Assembly: GCA_902729315.2 (NCBI GenBank)
Contig: LR746277.1
Coordinates: forward strand, 67,001-131,000
DNA: 64,000 nucleotides
Direction of reading: 5' to 3'
Origin: Spirodela intermedia
Taxonomy: Eukaryota > Streptophyta > Magnoliopsida > Alismatales > Araceae
The position numbers were made by a program, and so were the translations under genes. The notes under the pieces are model-generated. The model saw only the letters and a list, made by a program, of their open reading frames with translations, searched no databases and was not told where the DNA came from. Below, in pieces: positions 26,101 through 37,046 of this stretch. Position 1 is the stretch's first letter. Every line of letters starts with the position of its first letter.

Positions 26101-28464
26101 CAACCCCAAAGAGATCCCCCAGGACTACATGTTCAGTCCTTCACAAAAGAAGCCAGCATACCCAGACGTATTTCCTCAGCTCCCTTCAGCTCCTGAAGTA
26201 AACCTCAGAAGATAAGTAGTCATTCTACCTATCAACCAGCTACTCATTGTTGAGCCTTCCACCCATCAATGACTTGTAAAATGATTTTTTGCACCATTTA
26301 AAAGAACAATGCCTATGTTGTCTTTTTTAATAAACTAGGGGACTTTTTGGCTTTATTTAAATTTGGAGTTTCCCCAATCACCCTGAATTTCTCTAAGATG
26401 ATGCCATGGATAAAAAGATTCTGCTTCATACCAAAAAATGTACAAATTAAAATAAAGCCTAAAGAACTTAAAAAATTCATGGGATTAAGCTTGTTCTCTG
26501 AGTCCATAGGATAAAGACCTTCTAGAACTACGATATGAAGCTCATTAGACAAGTCTAACGGAATAAGGCCATTGATAAATGCAGGAGATAAAGTTCAATC
26601 AACAAATTTATAACATAAGCCAATTTTTAGGAGCCTGTGGAATGAAGCTCACTTAATAGTCTTCTGCCATGGGACTCATCTGACGACTTTGCAGGTTGAA
26701 GCTCATTTGAGCAAGTCTCTTGACTGGTGCCAGATATTCATGGGATAGAACGACACTTGACAGACTTACATGAGATCCATTGGGCTATGTTTAGGATGTG
26801 CCCCATGCGGTATATCTCTACCATTGAAAGTTTTATTGGGTACATCTAAATGAAATCAGATTATCAAGCTATACGACATATGAAAGTTTTGCGATATCTC
26901 TACCATTGAATACAAGGTCTGCTTTAGGTCGAACGTGGCACTAAGCAGAAGGTCAGAACCAAGACATGAGCTTTCATTATTTCATTAGGCTCAAATCATC
27001 AAATACATTTTGGAATTGATCCAGGGCAAGAACTAAACAAAAAGCAACATTACGCCACACAGGCTTATTATAATTGGGCAGAAACATTGGATATATATGG
27101 TTCACATAATAAGATACACGGCCTCATTAATGATGAGTATGACCACAAGAGATAAAATCTACACTACGTCAAGAGGCCAACTAAAGATGAAGTCCACATT
27201 AGGCCATAGGATAGCCATTGAACAATCTCGTGGCAAGATCTCTCATCCATTGGAACTGGAACGTTAGGCCTCAATGAATGCAACGCATTCGTCAGCTCAC
27301 CCGTATTATTACTTCTTTCCTAGCTTGAAAGGGCATTGGGACCTCAATTTGGGGGAGTTTCTTATTATGTAAAAGATTTCATCCTCCAAAGGAACGCATC
27401 ATGAGCATTAAATAAAATATATTATCTTCTCGTATCAGTCCAAATCTTCTTGTAAGAGACTCTTTTAAATACAAAAGAATAATCCCACTGTTATCTCAGC
27501 ATCATCAAGTAAATTTGTGTATTCCATAGGTTGAGTCACCTTTAAATCTTCATGAGCTAGATTTGTTGTGTACCTCAGTGAGCATACCGCAATGACCAGA
27601 AATGATTATGTACAACCAAGATTAACGAGGTTCTCTACCAAAAAGGAACGCCTATAGAAGTTCTATTTCTGGGGTATGCACCACTAAAGATTTTCTAGAT
27701 GGAGATATGTGAAGATAGTGAGCACTACCAGGGGTAGGAATTTCATCCCGCTCAGCTAAATGAGTCAGAAATTGAACTGTGTTCGCACCCAATAGCTCAA
27801 TACACCAACATAAGCAAAAAAACCTTCACTAGACCTGTAAAGAAGCAGCAAACAATACATACAATGTATCCCTCCGTTTCAAGTTCAACACATTAAGATA
27901 CTGCAGCAGAAATTGGTAAGATTTCTAATCACTATTACCATTTTCAGCAATAATTGCTTCTAAAATATCAAAAGTTCTATGCTGGAAATTCAATGCCAGG
28001 CTTGAAGAATTTGCATGTAGTTTAAAGTTGCTTAGACATAATCCTCATGAGTTGGGAAACTCTACCAAACCCTACATAGATCAGGGTTCTATATAGATGA
28101 GAAAACTTGACATAAATGAGACCAAGAAAAAAAAAAGAGAAACAAGCGAGCTCGAGGACACGGCCTCAAAAGCAAATTTAGAAAACAATTGGAATGTGAA
28201 AGAGAATAATGTTTGAGTGACCACACGAATTTTACATAATGCTAACACTTTACTGGAAGTCCCTCAGCAACAACCTGAGCATTATAATCTTAGCATTAAA
28301 AAAAATTCAAAGCAAACAAACAAGTCACCATAAACAGCCATACAATTGCTAAAAAGTTTATAAGAAAATGCTCAGCATATTACCTCTAAATAATCAACAG
28401 TGACATGCCCAGTCCCCAGATCATCCCATTTCTCATCATCACTCAAACGATAAACCTTCACACG
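10224..28464 (-). CDS. Protein phosphatase 4 regulatory subunit 3 (PP4R3/SMEK/PSY2), initiator exon not found
   Basis: Targeting subunit of the PP4 phosphatase, with roles in DNA-damage, stress and (in Arabidopsis) miRNA/light pathways. Coding exons, 5' to 3': 28384-28464, 25234-25336, 25045-25129, 24892-24941, 21968-22047, 21122-21187, 19793-19892, 19619-19696, 18451-18518, 18305-18373, 18148-18225, 17965-18060, 17140-17210, 16772-16849, 16558-16651, 16224-16322, 13463-13680, 13146-13260, 11822-11953, 11634-11738, 11323-11429, 11149-11250, 10224-10767. All are in phase with GT-AG ends and give 872 residues. The EVH1/PH-like domain comes first ([29 protein letters not shown]), then SMK-1/DUF625 (about 155-345: VLPRVLDE-like, [24 protein letters not shown]). 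ARM-like helices follow ([19 protein letters not shown]), then [16 protein letters not shown], an acidic DYEDD run and a low-complexity tail. The missing first exon should code for about 15-20 residues ending in phase 0. Confidence 0.93.
11954..13145. other. PP4R3 intron (1.2 kb)
   Basis: AT-rich intron between the exons ending FMRTVVSRN and starting [10 protein letters not shown] see no coding relic or element in it. Confidence 0.7.
13681..16223. other. PP4R3 intron (2.5 kb)
   Basis: AT-rich intron between the exons coding SYTSSSAQ and [11 protein letters not shown]. Only short random open frames are present; no recognisable transposon protein. Confidence 0.7.
20103..20143. repeat. (GA)n microsatellite in a PP4R3 intron
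   Basis: GA dinucleotide run with one interruption near its start, in the intron between the exons at 21122-21187 and 19793-19892. Confidence 0.9.
22048..24891. other. PP4R3 intron (2.8 kb)
   Basis: AT-rich intron between exons coding NLHFNSIG and [10 protein letters not shown]. Open frames such as 23303-23557 (+) show no conserved motif. The intron may hold old transposon DNA, but I cannot name any. Confidence 0.6.
25337..28383. other. PP4R3 intron (3.0 kb), possibly with repeat DNA
   Basis: Large intron directly after the first EVH1 exon. Between about 26.3 and 27.6 kb the base composition is more balanced and open frames are longer (for example 26313-26552 on the minus strand), as in degraded repeat DNA, but no reverse transcriptase, integrase or transposase motif can be read. 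Confidence 0.45.
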
Positions 28465-31373
28465 CTGAAAGTTTTAAATTTTGCAGCGTTACATAACTAA
28501 AATCGTCATTTATGAAAATAGTCACAAAAGGTAAGGCAGCAGACGAAACATCACAATCAGATAAAACATAACAAGATAAACAAATAAGTTGTTATAAAAA
28601 GCATTTACATGATGCTAGACACAACACAACGACGAACTTTGTACATGAACTCCTCACCATGCATGCTTAGAACACAAGTAGCAAAACCCAGTCACGGTGT
28701 GAGCTATTGCAGAGAAATTTATTTATTTCCCACAATGTCCACTTTGGACATGTTAGAGATAAAATCAGCTCTGGTGCGCTGAATATGACAGACCCCGGAA
28801 GGTTCTAGACACAGTCGCATAACTTGGAATATACTAGACACATCCCGTCAAGAGGACAGAGAAAAACTATCACGTGGATCTGATTGTTGTGACATCTCCG
28901 TTCTTATTTTTCATAAAAGAATGATACCTAGTCCATGGCACTTAATCAAAAAGTCATAGGGTTTCAACATTACATGGACAAGAACCTATGTGATTAGGAC
29001 ATAGAAACATCGAAAACAATTTCCTGATGTTGTTTGCTCAAAAAGTAATAAATCAGTAAAAAAGACCCACACTAAAAATAACAATAGAGAACGAAAGAAA
29101 AGCCATACAATGAATATAGAAATGAGCATAAATAAGTATGCAGAAATCATCAATGCACAAATAAATTTCCCTGAGAATAAAAATGTAAGGTTGAATGCTG
29201 TAAATGTGCAATTGTGCCATGGATAATGTGCACAGAAATATGATAACAATATTGTTTTCTGAGGTACCAAAACAACGTTGACTTCGAAAATTGTAATGAT
29301 TTTGAAGAAGGCTAAAGCATTACACACAAAGAAAACAAGTCATCAATGAAAGCAAATGAGATCCTAATGTAACAAGACATTGAAAGTAGCTCCATTTGTT
29401 TGAGGCTTCAACGCACACAAAGTTGAAATCGCTATTCAATTTTTCCAACTGAACTTGAACAAACCGCACCATTCTAACTACAGACCAACCTGATCCAAAT
29501 CCCCTCTCAAGTTTGAACCAATATTCCATCATCAAGTATGAGCATTAGTAATACACATATTTCCACCAGGCAACTTCAATGCAAATCATTTTGAGAAGTC
29601 ATCAAATATGGAGAGAGAACACAGCACGAGGTCTTGTATAGAGTTGTGGGATATTAGCGGAATCAATCTGTGCTCATACGATTTGACAGTTTTGTAAGGA
29701 AGTGTTTAACTTCAATTATCACTGGCATCCAACAAGGAGGTGAAGTCCATCAATTTTATTACGCTTTACACTAAGCACTAAATAGAAAAAGCACGCTCCA
29801 TCATGAATGTGACGGCATTTTTTCTCTTTATTTCACAAGGATAGCTCATCTCTGATATTCAGGTTTTTTCTAAAAATATTTCTAGATATGAAATCAGCAT
29901 GTAAAAGTATCACTTTGACTTTCATACTTCCCCTACTTTAAAACTCTACACTTCCTTCAATACGGGCAATTTGGCAAACCCAATCAAATCCTAATTGCAC
30001 ATACTTGGCCTATGATTTAATTGAAAAGGAGGTCATTAGGTACAGGTTTATTCAAGCAAAAAAAAATGAGCACAATTTATGTGTCTTAATGTTTACATTA
30101 AGTGGAGCTTGAAGCACGCTACTGAAACATATCATCGTTCATTGCTGCCCAGTTCACATTCCCAAAGAAGAAAAGTTGAAGAAAAGCGACGAAAAGAGTC
30201 TGCAACTTATTTTGTTTATTTCAACCCATCAACGAATTTTTCGCTTCCATTTACTAAGCAATTCTTTCTCCAAACATGGCAGCTCTAATCATTTTCACAT
30301 CCCCACTCTTCAAAAAAATCTCCTATTTTGGGGTATTCCATTTAGGCAATGCAATTCTGCCAGCATAAAGAGAAACTGCATGCTCTAAAAAACTAATTTA
30401 AGTTGTCCGACCAACATGCAGCTCTGTGATACTACGGTGGGGCGTGCTTCTGATACCAGCTTCCAAAATGCCCACTTCTCATGGCTTATGACACTTGCAC
30501 GCCACTTATTAGTATACGTATCATCAGCATTTGACCGATGCCCGGTAGTGAACTCTCTTGAGGAATCAGTGCGTCATGAATGTTGCACACAAAAAAAAAA
30601 GGTTTGAACCTTAGTGGTACACACGGTATGCATGATCCTCTTTCACGGTATGGTCAGGTGATATTTGACACTTTTATAAACATTGTACGGTTCATCATTT
30701 CCACAAAGAAGTACAAAAAGTGGAGTCACGAGACCATAAAAACATAATAAGAACATGACAAGGCTGGCAAGATGAGAGGGGAATCTGGACTACTGAAACA
30801 GCTCACAGAGTGAGTTTGGATTTGACCAAGGGACGGAATCACTACATGATGGTCAGGTGATCTTATCAGATAAAAAAAACTTCTTTAGTCACTCTGCTTA
30901 CTGGGAATAGGAACAGTTCTTAAATATCCTCACGGACATGACATTAAAACCCCAAGTTCAACAAGCTTCAGGGAAGGCGACGACTTGACAGTATCAGATC
31001 ACTCTCGAAATGAAAAAAAAATCCTGACGCAGATTGATCATCGAATACTAAATATCCAGCCAATGTGAGACACATCAAGAAACACAAGTACGAAGAGGAA
31101 AAGCACATTAATCCGAAAACGCCTCTCTCGCCCAAAAATACTATCCCACAATGGGAACGAGAAACCTCGCAACGCAAAGAAACAAAGCCCTTTCAGCAGA
31201 AACACCATACCAGTCTCACGGCGGGATCTTCGTTCGCTTGAACACCTGTGAACACGAACCGCAAACGGGTCAAAACTCTGGGAATTACAATTCAACAGAG
31301 AGGCCAACTAAGTGTTCCCAAAGGAGAAATGAGGAGAGAACGATATCAAATTGAAGAAGAGAAACGAGCGAAC

Positions 31374-31452
31374 CACCAATATAGATCTCCCCCAATGATC
31401 CGCTGCCGATCCTGCAGCCAACACGGGGCTTATTCCCACCTCGAGACTCCAT
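31374..31452 (-). pseudogene. Orphan first exon of a casein kinase 1 (CKL) gene
   Basis: From an ATG at 31452 the minus strand reads MESRGGNKPRVGCRIGSGSL, then GEIYIG, followed by a GT donor at 31373. Plant casein kinase 1-like proteins begin with the same pattern: Met-Glu, Arg-Val-Gly-Asn-Lys, Leu-Gly-x-Lys-Ile and the nucleotide loop Gly-Ser-Gly-Ser-Phe-Gly-Glu-Ile-Tyr-Leu-Gly. My recollection is that an intron commonly follows this loop. Here the loop Phe is Leu and several framework residues differ. I could find no further kinase exon (Val-Ala-Ile-Lys, His-Arg-Asp) downstream. It is therefore probably a broken copy or a captured exon. It lies about 2.9 kb upstream of the first recognised PP4R3 exon on the same strand, so its promoter and leader could now serve PP4R3; that is inference. 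Confidence 0.6.
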
Positions 31453-31990
31453 GGGCAGTTGCAATCCCGAGACTGCGCCCCCTCGATAACTCTATAATTG
31501 CACTTACGGCAAGCAGTCCAACCCTAGCCGGGCCGATATGCTTCAACAGGAAAGGCAACCCCAAAGCGAGGCGGAGAAGGAGGAGGAGAAGAAAGACGGA
31601 CGGGCGGCGGGCCACAACTGGCGCGGCTTGCCTCCGGCCTCGACTCCTACCTCGCTCTCCTCCTGCGCTTTCCTCCCGCCTTTCCCCTCTGTCTATCTCT
31701 CTCTCTCTCTCCCTCCCTCTCTCTCCCTCTCTCTCTTTCTCTATCTTCCGCCCTTGCTCCTTTTTCTCTCCTCTTTTCCCCGCTCTCGAGAGAATGTTTA
31801 AGGAGAGGACGGAGAGCGGCGGAAATTTCCGTCCCCCCTCGCCCCTCCCCCTCTCTCTCTCGCTAAAATTTTCCCACGCTTCGAAAATCAGAGCCGTACA
31901 AAAACATCCGACGAGTGGCGTGGAGAACCTGGGGAATTCTCCGCTGTGCACCGTCCGATCGATCCTACTGAAATCCACCAGCTATTTAAT
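31453..31990 (-). promoter_or_regulatory. Probable leader and core promoter for minus-strand transcription toward PP4R3
   Basis: Reading leftward, a TATA-like ATTAAATA (31983-31990) is followed by a GA/CT-rich stretch (about 31.68-31.87 kb, GA-rich on the transcribed sense), typical of plant housekeeping leaders. A strong donor-like GCC/GTAAGT lies near 31509-31515, which would allow a leader intron. Downstream lie the orphan CK1 exon and then PP4R3 on the same strand. The assignment rests on sequence composition and position only. Confidence 0.35.
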
Positions 31991-32389
31991 CCCCCCGCTC
32001 GTTATTTCCAGACCGCAACAGCGCAGATTCTCCCGCGGGTAACCTCACCTCCGGCGCCGATCCGCCGCCAGTATTAAAAAGTATAAATCCCCCGTTTAAG
32101 GAGACCACCCCCCCTTTACGCGATTGACTAATCGGCAATAAAAGAGTATAATTACAGATTAAGGGCGGACTGACCCGCGAGCCCTTTATTTGATCGCGAT
32201 CGAGGGAAAGGAGGCGTTTTTACGGCTGCGAGCGCGCCTCCAACCCGCCGCCGTGGGCTAATGCGGACCCGTACACTTCAAACATGGAAGCCCGACGCCA
32301 ATAATATAAGGGCAGTGACGGAGACGCCACGCTCTGAGAAACATGGTATGCCGGAGCTCAGTGAGAAGCCGCCGCCCTACGGATATGAT

Positions 32390-32430
<41 letters not shown>

Positions 32431-33212
32431 CAAGCACGCAGATGAAACAGTCGTTGACCGAGCTTCCATCGGTCGGTCTTTTTCCACGTCAATTTCGTCG
32501 CGCAAGACGAAACCTTTGTTCTTCAAAGATGTGAAGTAGTCATGTGTGGGCGGGGGGGAGCTGGAAATATCAAAGTCAACCTTCTGCCCGGCACCCTGGT
32601 CAACTGGGCCTGCTGACGAAGAGGATCTTTCAGATCTTTCCGACCAAAGACTCGGGTTACCGGTGCGTCACCATCTCTGACGGGGAAATCAGAGAAAAAC
32701 GGCGAGGGATGACACCGGAACGAGAGGCGCACCACCCGCAGTCACCATCACAGAGGTGGACTTCGAGCCGCCGAAACTGAGATTGACCAGCAATGATGAG
32801 AAAGAAAAACGTTGCGGGTCAAACCTCCCGAGATCGTCGAATGATGTTCCAAGCATTGACACGGACATCAGCCCGGGAAGAGAAGAGAAGACTAATCAAG
32901 GGGAATGCTCGACTGTCTACAGAGAGAGGACTTTAGAATAGGCGTGAGTGATCGGATGAAATTAAGCAGCTGGAAGATATGTAACAAGAGAAGAAGGGAA
33001 AAAAAGAAAAATCCGAAAGTGGAAGTGGGCGTCGATCTCTTGAGCTCTTCTTGCAGCGGAAGACGACGACGACTATCGATGAGCACGTACCTGAGTTCGG
33101 CCTGTTGGCGCTGGGGAAGACACTCGATGTTGAAAGAAGGGGGGAAGACACTCGTCCCAACACTTCCCGCCGGAGCCAGTTGCCGCGGTAATCGCAGCCG
33201 CCGCCGCCGACG
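31991..33212. other. Intergenic region between the PP4R3 5' end and the XXT gene
   Basis: Head-to-tail spacer holding the upstream flank of the minus-strand PP4R3 unit and the 3'UTR of the XXT gene. It contains a (CT)n run at 32395-32422. No conserved protein is recognised; the open frames around 32.5-33.1 kb are short and dissimilar to known families. Confidence 0.5.
32395..32422. repeat. (CT)n microsatellite
   Basis: Uninterrupted CT run of 28 bp in intergenic DNA. Confidence 0.9.
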
Positions 33213-34733
33213 CTACTGCTGCTGCTGCTGTAGGAATGCCATCTGCCGGGCCTCCTCCTGCGCGAGGACCTCCAGAGGGGAGGCCGTCTCGTTCCGGAAC
33301 CTCCTGATCTTCGGGGTCGACAAGGCCCGGTGAGCGAAGCCGTACATGTGGAGCACCTGGTTGTCCGCAAAGTTGAAGGCTCTTTCCATGCTCTTCAAGC
33401 ACCGCTCGACCGGGTAGTCCCCGTAGCTCCCGCAGGGCTTGCAGCCGACGAAGTGGGTGACGAAGGGCCACCGGTCGTCGCCCAGGCCCGGATGGTACTT
33501 GTCCATCATCTCCTCGTAGCGATCCACCAGACCGGGCCAGTAACCGTGGAGGTAGTAGGAGTTCTCGATGAACGTCTTGGGGAACCACTGCTCCTGCTTG
33601 GACAAGAGCAGGTAGATGAGGGCGGACTGGTCGTCGGCCTCGAACGCCGGCCGGCCCTTGAGCTTGGCCGTGAGCAAGCGCCCCACTTCCTCGCGGACGG
33701 GGCCCTTGGGTCCCATGGGAGCCCATGCGTCGAGCAGGTCCAGGGACCACTGGCAGTTGCGGAGGAGGAAGCTGCCGGTGTTGAGGCTGATCCACGAGTG
33801 CTGCTCGAAGACGAGGTCCGGGTAGCCGTGGATGACGAGGTTCCGGTCAGCGTAGCGGTGGAGGGGGATCTCGAAGGTCATGTCGGTGAAGAGGGCGTCG
33901 CTATCCATCCACCAGATCCACTCCACCTCCGGGTGGGAGAGCATGAGGCGGCGGAGGAGGGGGAGCTTGGCCCAGTAACCGGCGAGCTCCTTGTCGAGGT
34001 GTGCCATGTTGTAGATGATCTCGATTCCGTGGAGGCGGCAGTAGTCGATCTTGTTCTTGATGGCCTTGAGGAGGTAGTGGTCGCCGATGGCATTGTCGCA
34101 GGGGTTGGGCGGAGATCCCGTCACCAGCAAGATCCGGGCCTTGGACCTGGCGCCGCCGAGGCCGGCGGTCACCTCGCTGGGGAACCCGGGGTTCTCGGCC
34201 AGCCATCGCCGGCGCTGCGCATCCCAGTCGGAGATTTTCGGCCCCAATGTGAAGGTCAAGTTGTTCAGGTCTACCTTGACGACGGTGTAGGTGGCATTGC
34301 CCCCAACCCCGGCGGTTCCGTTGGCGCCGCCCACTGCGGCGGCCAGATCATGCTCTTGTTGTTGTTGCTGCTGCTGCCGCTGCTGTTCCTCTTCGTCGTC
34401 GGGGTCGGAATCGGAGCGAATTTCACGGAGGATGCGGTCGACGTCCTCCATGACCTTGGTCTCTTCGCCATCGCCGCCGCCGCCGCCGAGATCGCCGACG
34501 CCGATGGTGCCGCGGAGGACGAGGATAGTCACGAACCCGCACAGGATCGTGATCTTGATGTTGTTGAAGGTCTTCTGGATCTGCCGTCCTTTGGGGATCC
34601 GCGACCTGGCTCCGCCACCCGACGCCGCGGTGGTGGTGGTGGTGGTGGTGGTGGTGGTGGTGGTGGGCAGACCTCCTCCACCTCCACCGCCGCCCCCACT
34701 CCCCCTCTCTCTCGGCTTCAGCTCCTGCCCCAT
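33213..34733 (-). CDS. Xyloglucan 6-xylosyltransferase, XXT5-like (GT34)
   Basis: Golgi enzyme that transfers xylose from UDP-xylose to the glucan backbone of xyloglucan, a cell-wall hemicellulose. Single exon, 506 residues. The protein is type II: a basic RIPKGRQIQKTFNNIK segment precedes one membrane helix (about 60-79, ITILCGFVTILVLRGTIGV). A variable stem follows (acidic, Gln-rich, with possible N-glycosylation at NGT 138 and NAT 146), then the GT34 catalytic domain from 'LGPKISDWD'. The DxD metal/sugar-nucleotide motif is Asp277-Ser-Asp279 within WIWWMDSDALFTD. Other family blocks are PPNPCDNAIGDHYLL, KNKIDYCRLHGIEI, NTGSFLLRNCQWSLDLLDAW and FVTHFVGCKPCGSYGDYPV. The MGQ start and 'KTFNNIKITILCGFVTILVLRGTIGVG' match XXT5 rather than XXT1/2. 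Unusual are runs of nine Gly, twelve Thr (24-35) and seven Gln, plus a Gln-rich C-terminus, all from in-frame triplet repeats. Confidence 0.93.
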   Translation of the reverse strand: MGQELKPRERGSGGGGGGGGGLPTTTTTTTTTTTTAASGGGARSRIPKGRQIQKTFNNIKITILCGFVTILVLRGTIGVGDLGGGGGDGEETKVMEDVDRILREIRSDSDPDDEEEQQRQQQQQQQEHDLAAAVGGANGTAGVGGNATYTVVKVDLNNLTFTLGPKISDWDAQRRRWLAENPGFPSEVTAGLGGARSKARILLVTGSPPNPCDNAIGDHYLLKAIKNKIDYCRLHGIEIIYNMAHLDKELAGYWAKLPLLRRLMLSHPEVEWIWWMDSDALFTDMTFEIPLHRYADRNLVIHGYPDLVFEQHSWISLNTGSFLLRNCQWSLDLLDAWAPMGPKGPVREEVGRLLTAKLKGRPAFEADDQSALIYLLLSKQEQWFPKTFIENSYYLHGYWPGLVDRYEEMMDKYHPGLGDDRWPFVTHFVGCKPCGSYGDYPVERCLKSMERAFNFADNQVLHMYGFAHRALSTPKIRRFRNETASPLEVLAQEEARQMAFLQQQQQ

Positions 34734-35916
34734 TCCTCCTCCCGTCTCCCCTCTGCGATTCCTCCCGGCCGCACCCTAAATCTAATCCTCCTCCCCCTCC
34801 TCCTGTGTTCCGCGGGGAGACCGGAAATGGCAGACTCCAGCGGCCAGCATACGCAGATCGGGAAACACCGCCACCGCCGCTGTCCTCACCGTGACGACAT
34901 CTGAGGCGGCGCAGAGAAGAAACGACCCTCAGCAGCTTCGATGAGCGACAGTGGAAGAGGGAGGAGACGCCTGCCTGAAGACACACGAGACGGAGTGTCC
35001 TTTTTCCTATTTAATAATAATCCCAAGGGGTGGCGTGGTGTGAGACACCGTGAGCCGGCAGAGGCCGTCAGATTGACCGTCGAGAAGGCTTTTCCACCGT
35101 ACGATGAGCCGGCCTGGTCTACTATCGGCCAGCGGACAGGCGGGGAAGCCGGCAGCGATTCCCAGCCACCACCGACAGGAGATGAGGGCGGTGGATCCGT
35201 CCATTTCATATGTTTAAGCGGAGGCTCACGTGGTCAATCAGCTGCCCCCACAACCCCCACTCTCTCGGTCATGTGGACGATGGTGCATAATATTGTGTAT
35301 AATAATACTTTGGACCAGTAGTAAAAATAAATGCGTCAATTAATACATGAATTTATTTTTTATGTCTTGAGTAGGTTAATCGACGTTTATTGATCTCTTA
35401 GTGGGGATACACTAATAATTAATAGGGGGGGTGAATTAATTGATTTTTTTCCTTGTGTAAATTTCGTATTACTCATTAATTCTAAAACCATGTTATTTAA
35501 ATTCGAAATAACACTATTGAAAACAATTCCACTCAGCTTTTAATAGGTGTTTGCACGCTAAGTTTTCAGGGCACTTGTCAAAATCTTCCCTTAGTCTTCA
35601 TCTTGCCCAGAATTAATAAAGAACCACCCATTTCTCTTTTCTTGGATATCAAGATCTAGGAACACCAAAAGTTTCAAAAAATTATTCAAAAAAATATGAT
35701 TTCTTCATCAACTTTAATGCATGATCACTTTGCAACGCAATTGAAACACGTTCAAGTTGAATAAATGAGAATGATGCGTTGTCAATTGATACATAATGGA
35801 TCAAATGACTTCTCCTTCTTCCCTCCATTCACATGATCGATGTACGACTTGCCTACCATGGATGAAGCTCGAGCTATTTTACCTTCATTCTTTGTTGTAA
35901 TCGCCTTTACACACAT

Positions 35917-35920
<4 letters not shown>

Positions 35921-35955
<35 letters not shown>
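35921..35955. repeat. (GA)n microsatellite
   Basis: Uninterrupted GA dinucleotide run of 35 bp in AT-rich intergenic DNA. Confidence 0.9.
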
Positions 35956-35960
<5 letters not shown>

Positions 35961-36727
35961 CAAATAATTCCTAACTTTGGATAACTAAGTATGTTTACCC
36001 AAGTTTTAAAGAGACCAAAATATGACTTAACAAGGTCTAATACACCTTGAATTAAGTCTCATCACTAGATCTAATTCAGCCTTATTTCAGGTCCAATAGC
36101 ACATTATATTGTATCTTTAATTCCAAAACAAAATAATATATTTCCATGTAACATTTAAACTATATATAAACTTTCTCTTTAATCTTAGTTCCTGAAATAA
36201 ATTCAAATAAATTTCAAAATTACTCCACAATATCAAATTTAAAATTCAACATCATCTTATTTAATCATATAAATTTTTAAAATCATGTTTATGTAATTTC
36301 GTATTTTTTAAGTATCTAATTATTCTGTGTTATTGTCATCATGAAAACACAAGTTATCAAAGGTAATAGAGGCTTTCTAAGAAGTAGTGAGGAAGTCATA
36401 GAATGTGGAAGAACTTGGGTTTCTTGTTTATATGATAAGAGGTGTGGACTCTCTCATCATTGCTGATATAAAATTAGAATAAAAAGAAATTATCTTTTGA
36501 CACAAATGACCAGCATTGGGATCAATTCTATTGTTGCATACTAATCATGTAATGATCTACTTGTTTAAGTATTCTATAAAGAATGTTTTGATGTAGACAA
36601 ACTAAATATGAAGTTTATTAAAAGAATCTAGTTATAACTTTATTTGAAGACATATGATAAGAGAATAAATATGGAAATATTTATAGAACATTTCAATGTA
36701 ATGATGTTAATGGTTAAATTAACGTCT

Positions 36728-36967
36728 TATTGAATATATGTCATGGAAAATAATACGATTTTAAATTTTTTACTAATATTATGTCATGAAATCATTATAT
36801 TACATATTCTCAAGAAAATAATAATATTTAATGAACGTGTCATTGTGAAAAAGTACTAATAAACACATCAAGTTTAGTTAAGAACATATTGGACACATGT
36901 CATGACAAATAATTTGAATTTTAAATATTTATTGACCTTATGACGATAAATGATTATATTACATATT
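36728..36967. repeat. Two diverged direct repeat units, period about 169 bp
   Basis: Segment 36728-36808 and segment 36897-36967 share the order TATTG..ATGTCATG..AAATAAT..TTTTAAAT..ATG..ATTATATTACATATT with scattered substitutions. By eye the match is around three quarters. Nothing coding is present. Confidence 0.55.
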
Positions 36968-37046
36968 TTTGTGAAAATCATATTAGAGATCATAATACAA
37001 AACATATGAAAGTGTTTATCATATTAGAGATCATAATAAAAACTCA

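Noticed and set aside
26313-26552. Minus-strand open frame in the 3-kb PP4R3 intron as a possible gag-type protein
   Set aside because: No zinc knuckle, protease or polymerase motif can be read around it; similarity to an element protein was only an impression.
31430-31978. Minus-strand 182-codon frame as a coding exon
   Set aside because: It has no ATG at its head, is mostly Arg/Glu/Gly from a CT-rich tract, and better fits a 5' leader; only the short ATG frame at 31452 in another reading is protein-like.
33330-34904. 524-codon + strand frame over the XXT gene
   Set aside because: Antisense shadow of a GC-rich gene; the translation is a low-complexity Val/Glu/Gly-rich product with no motif.
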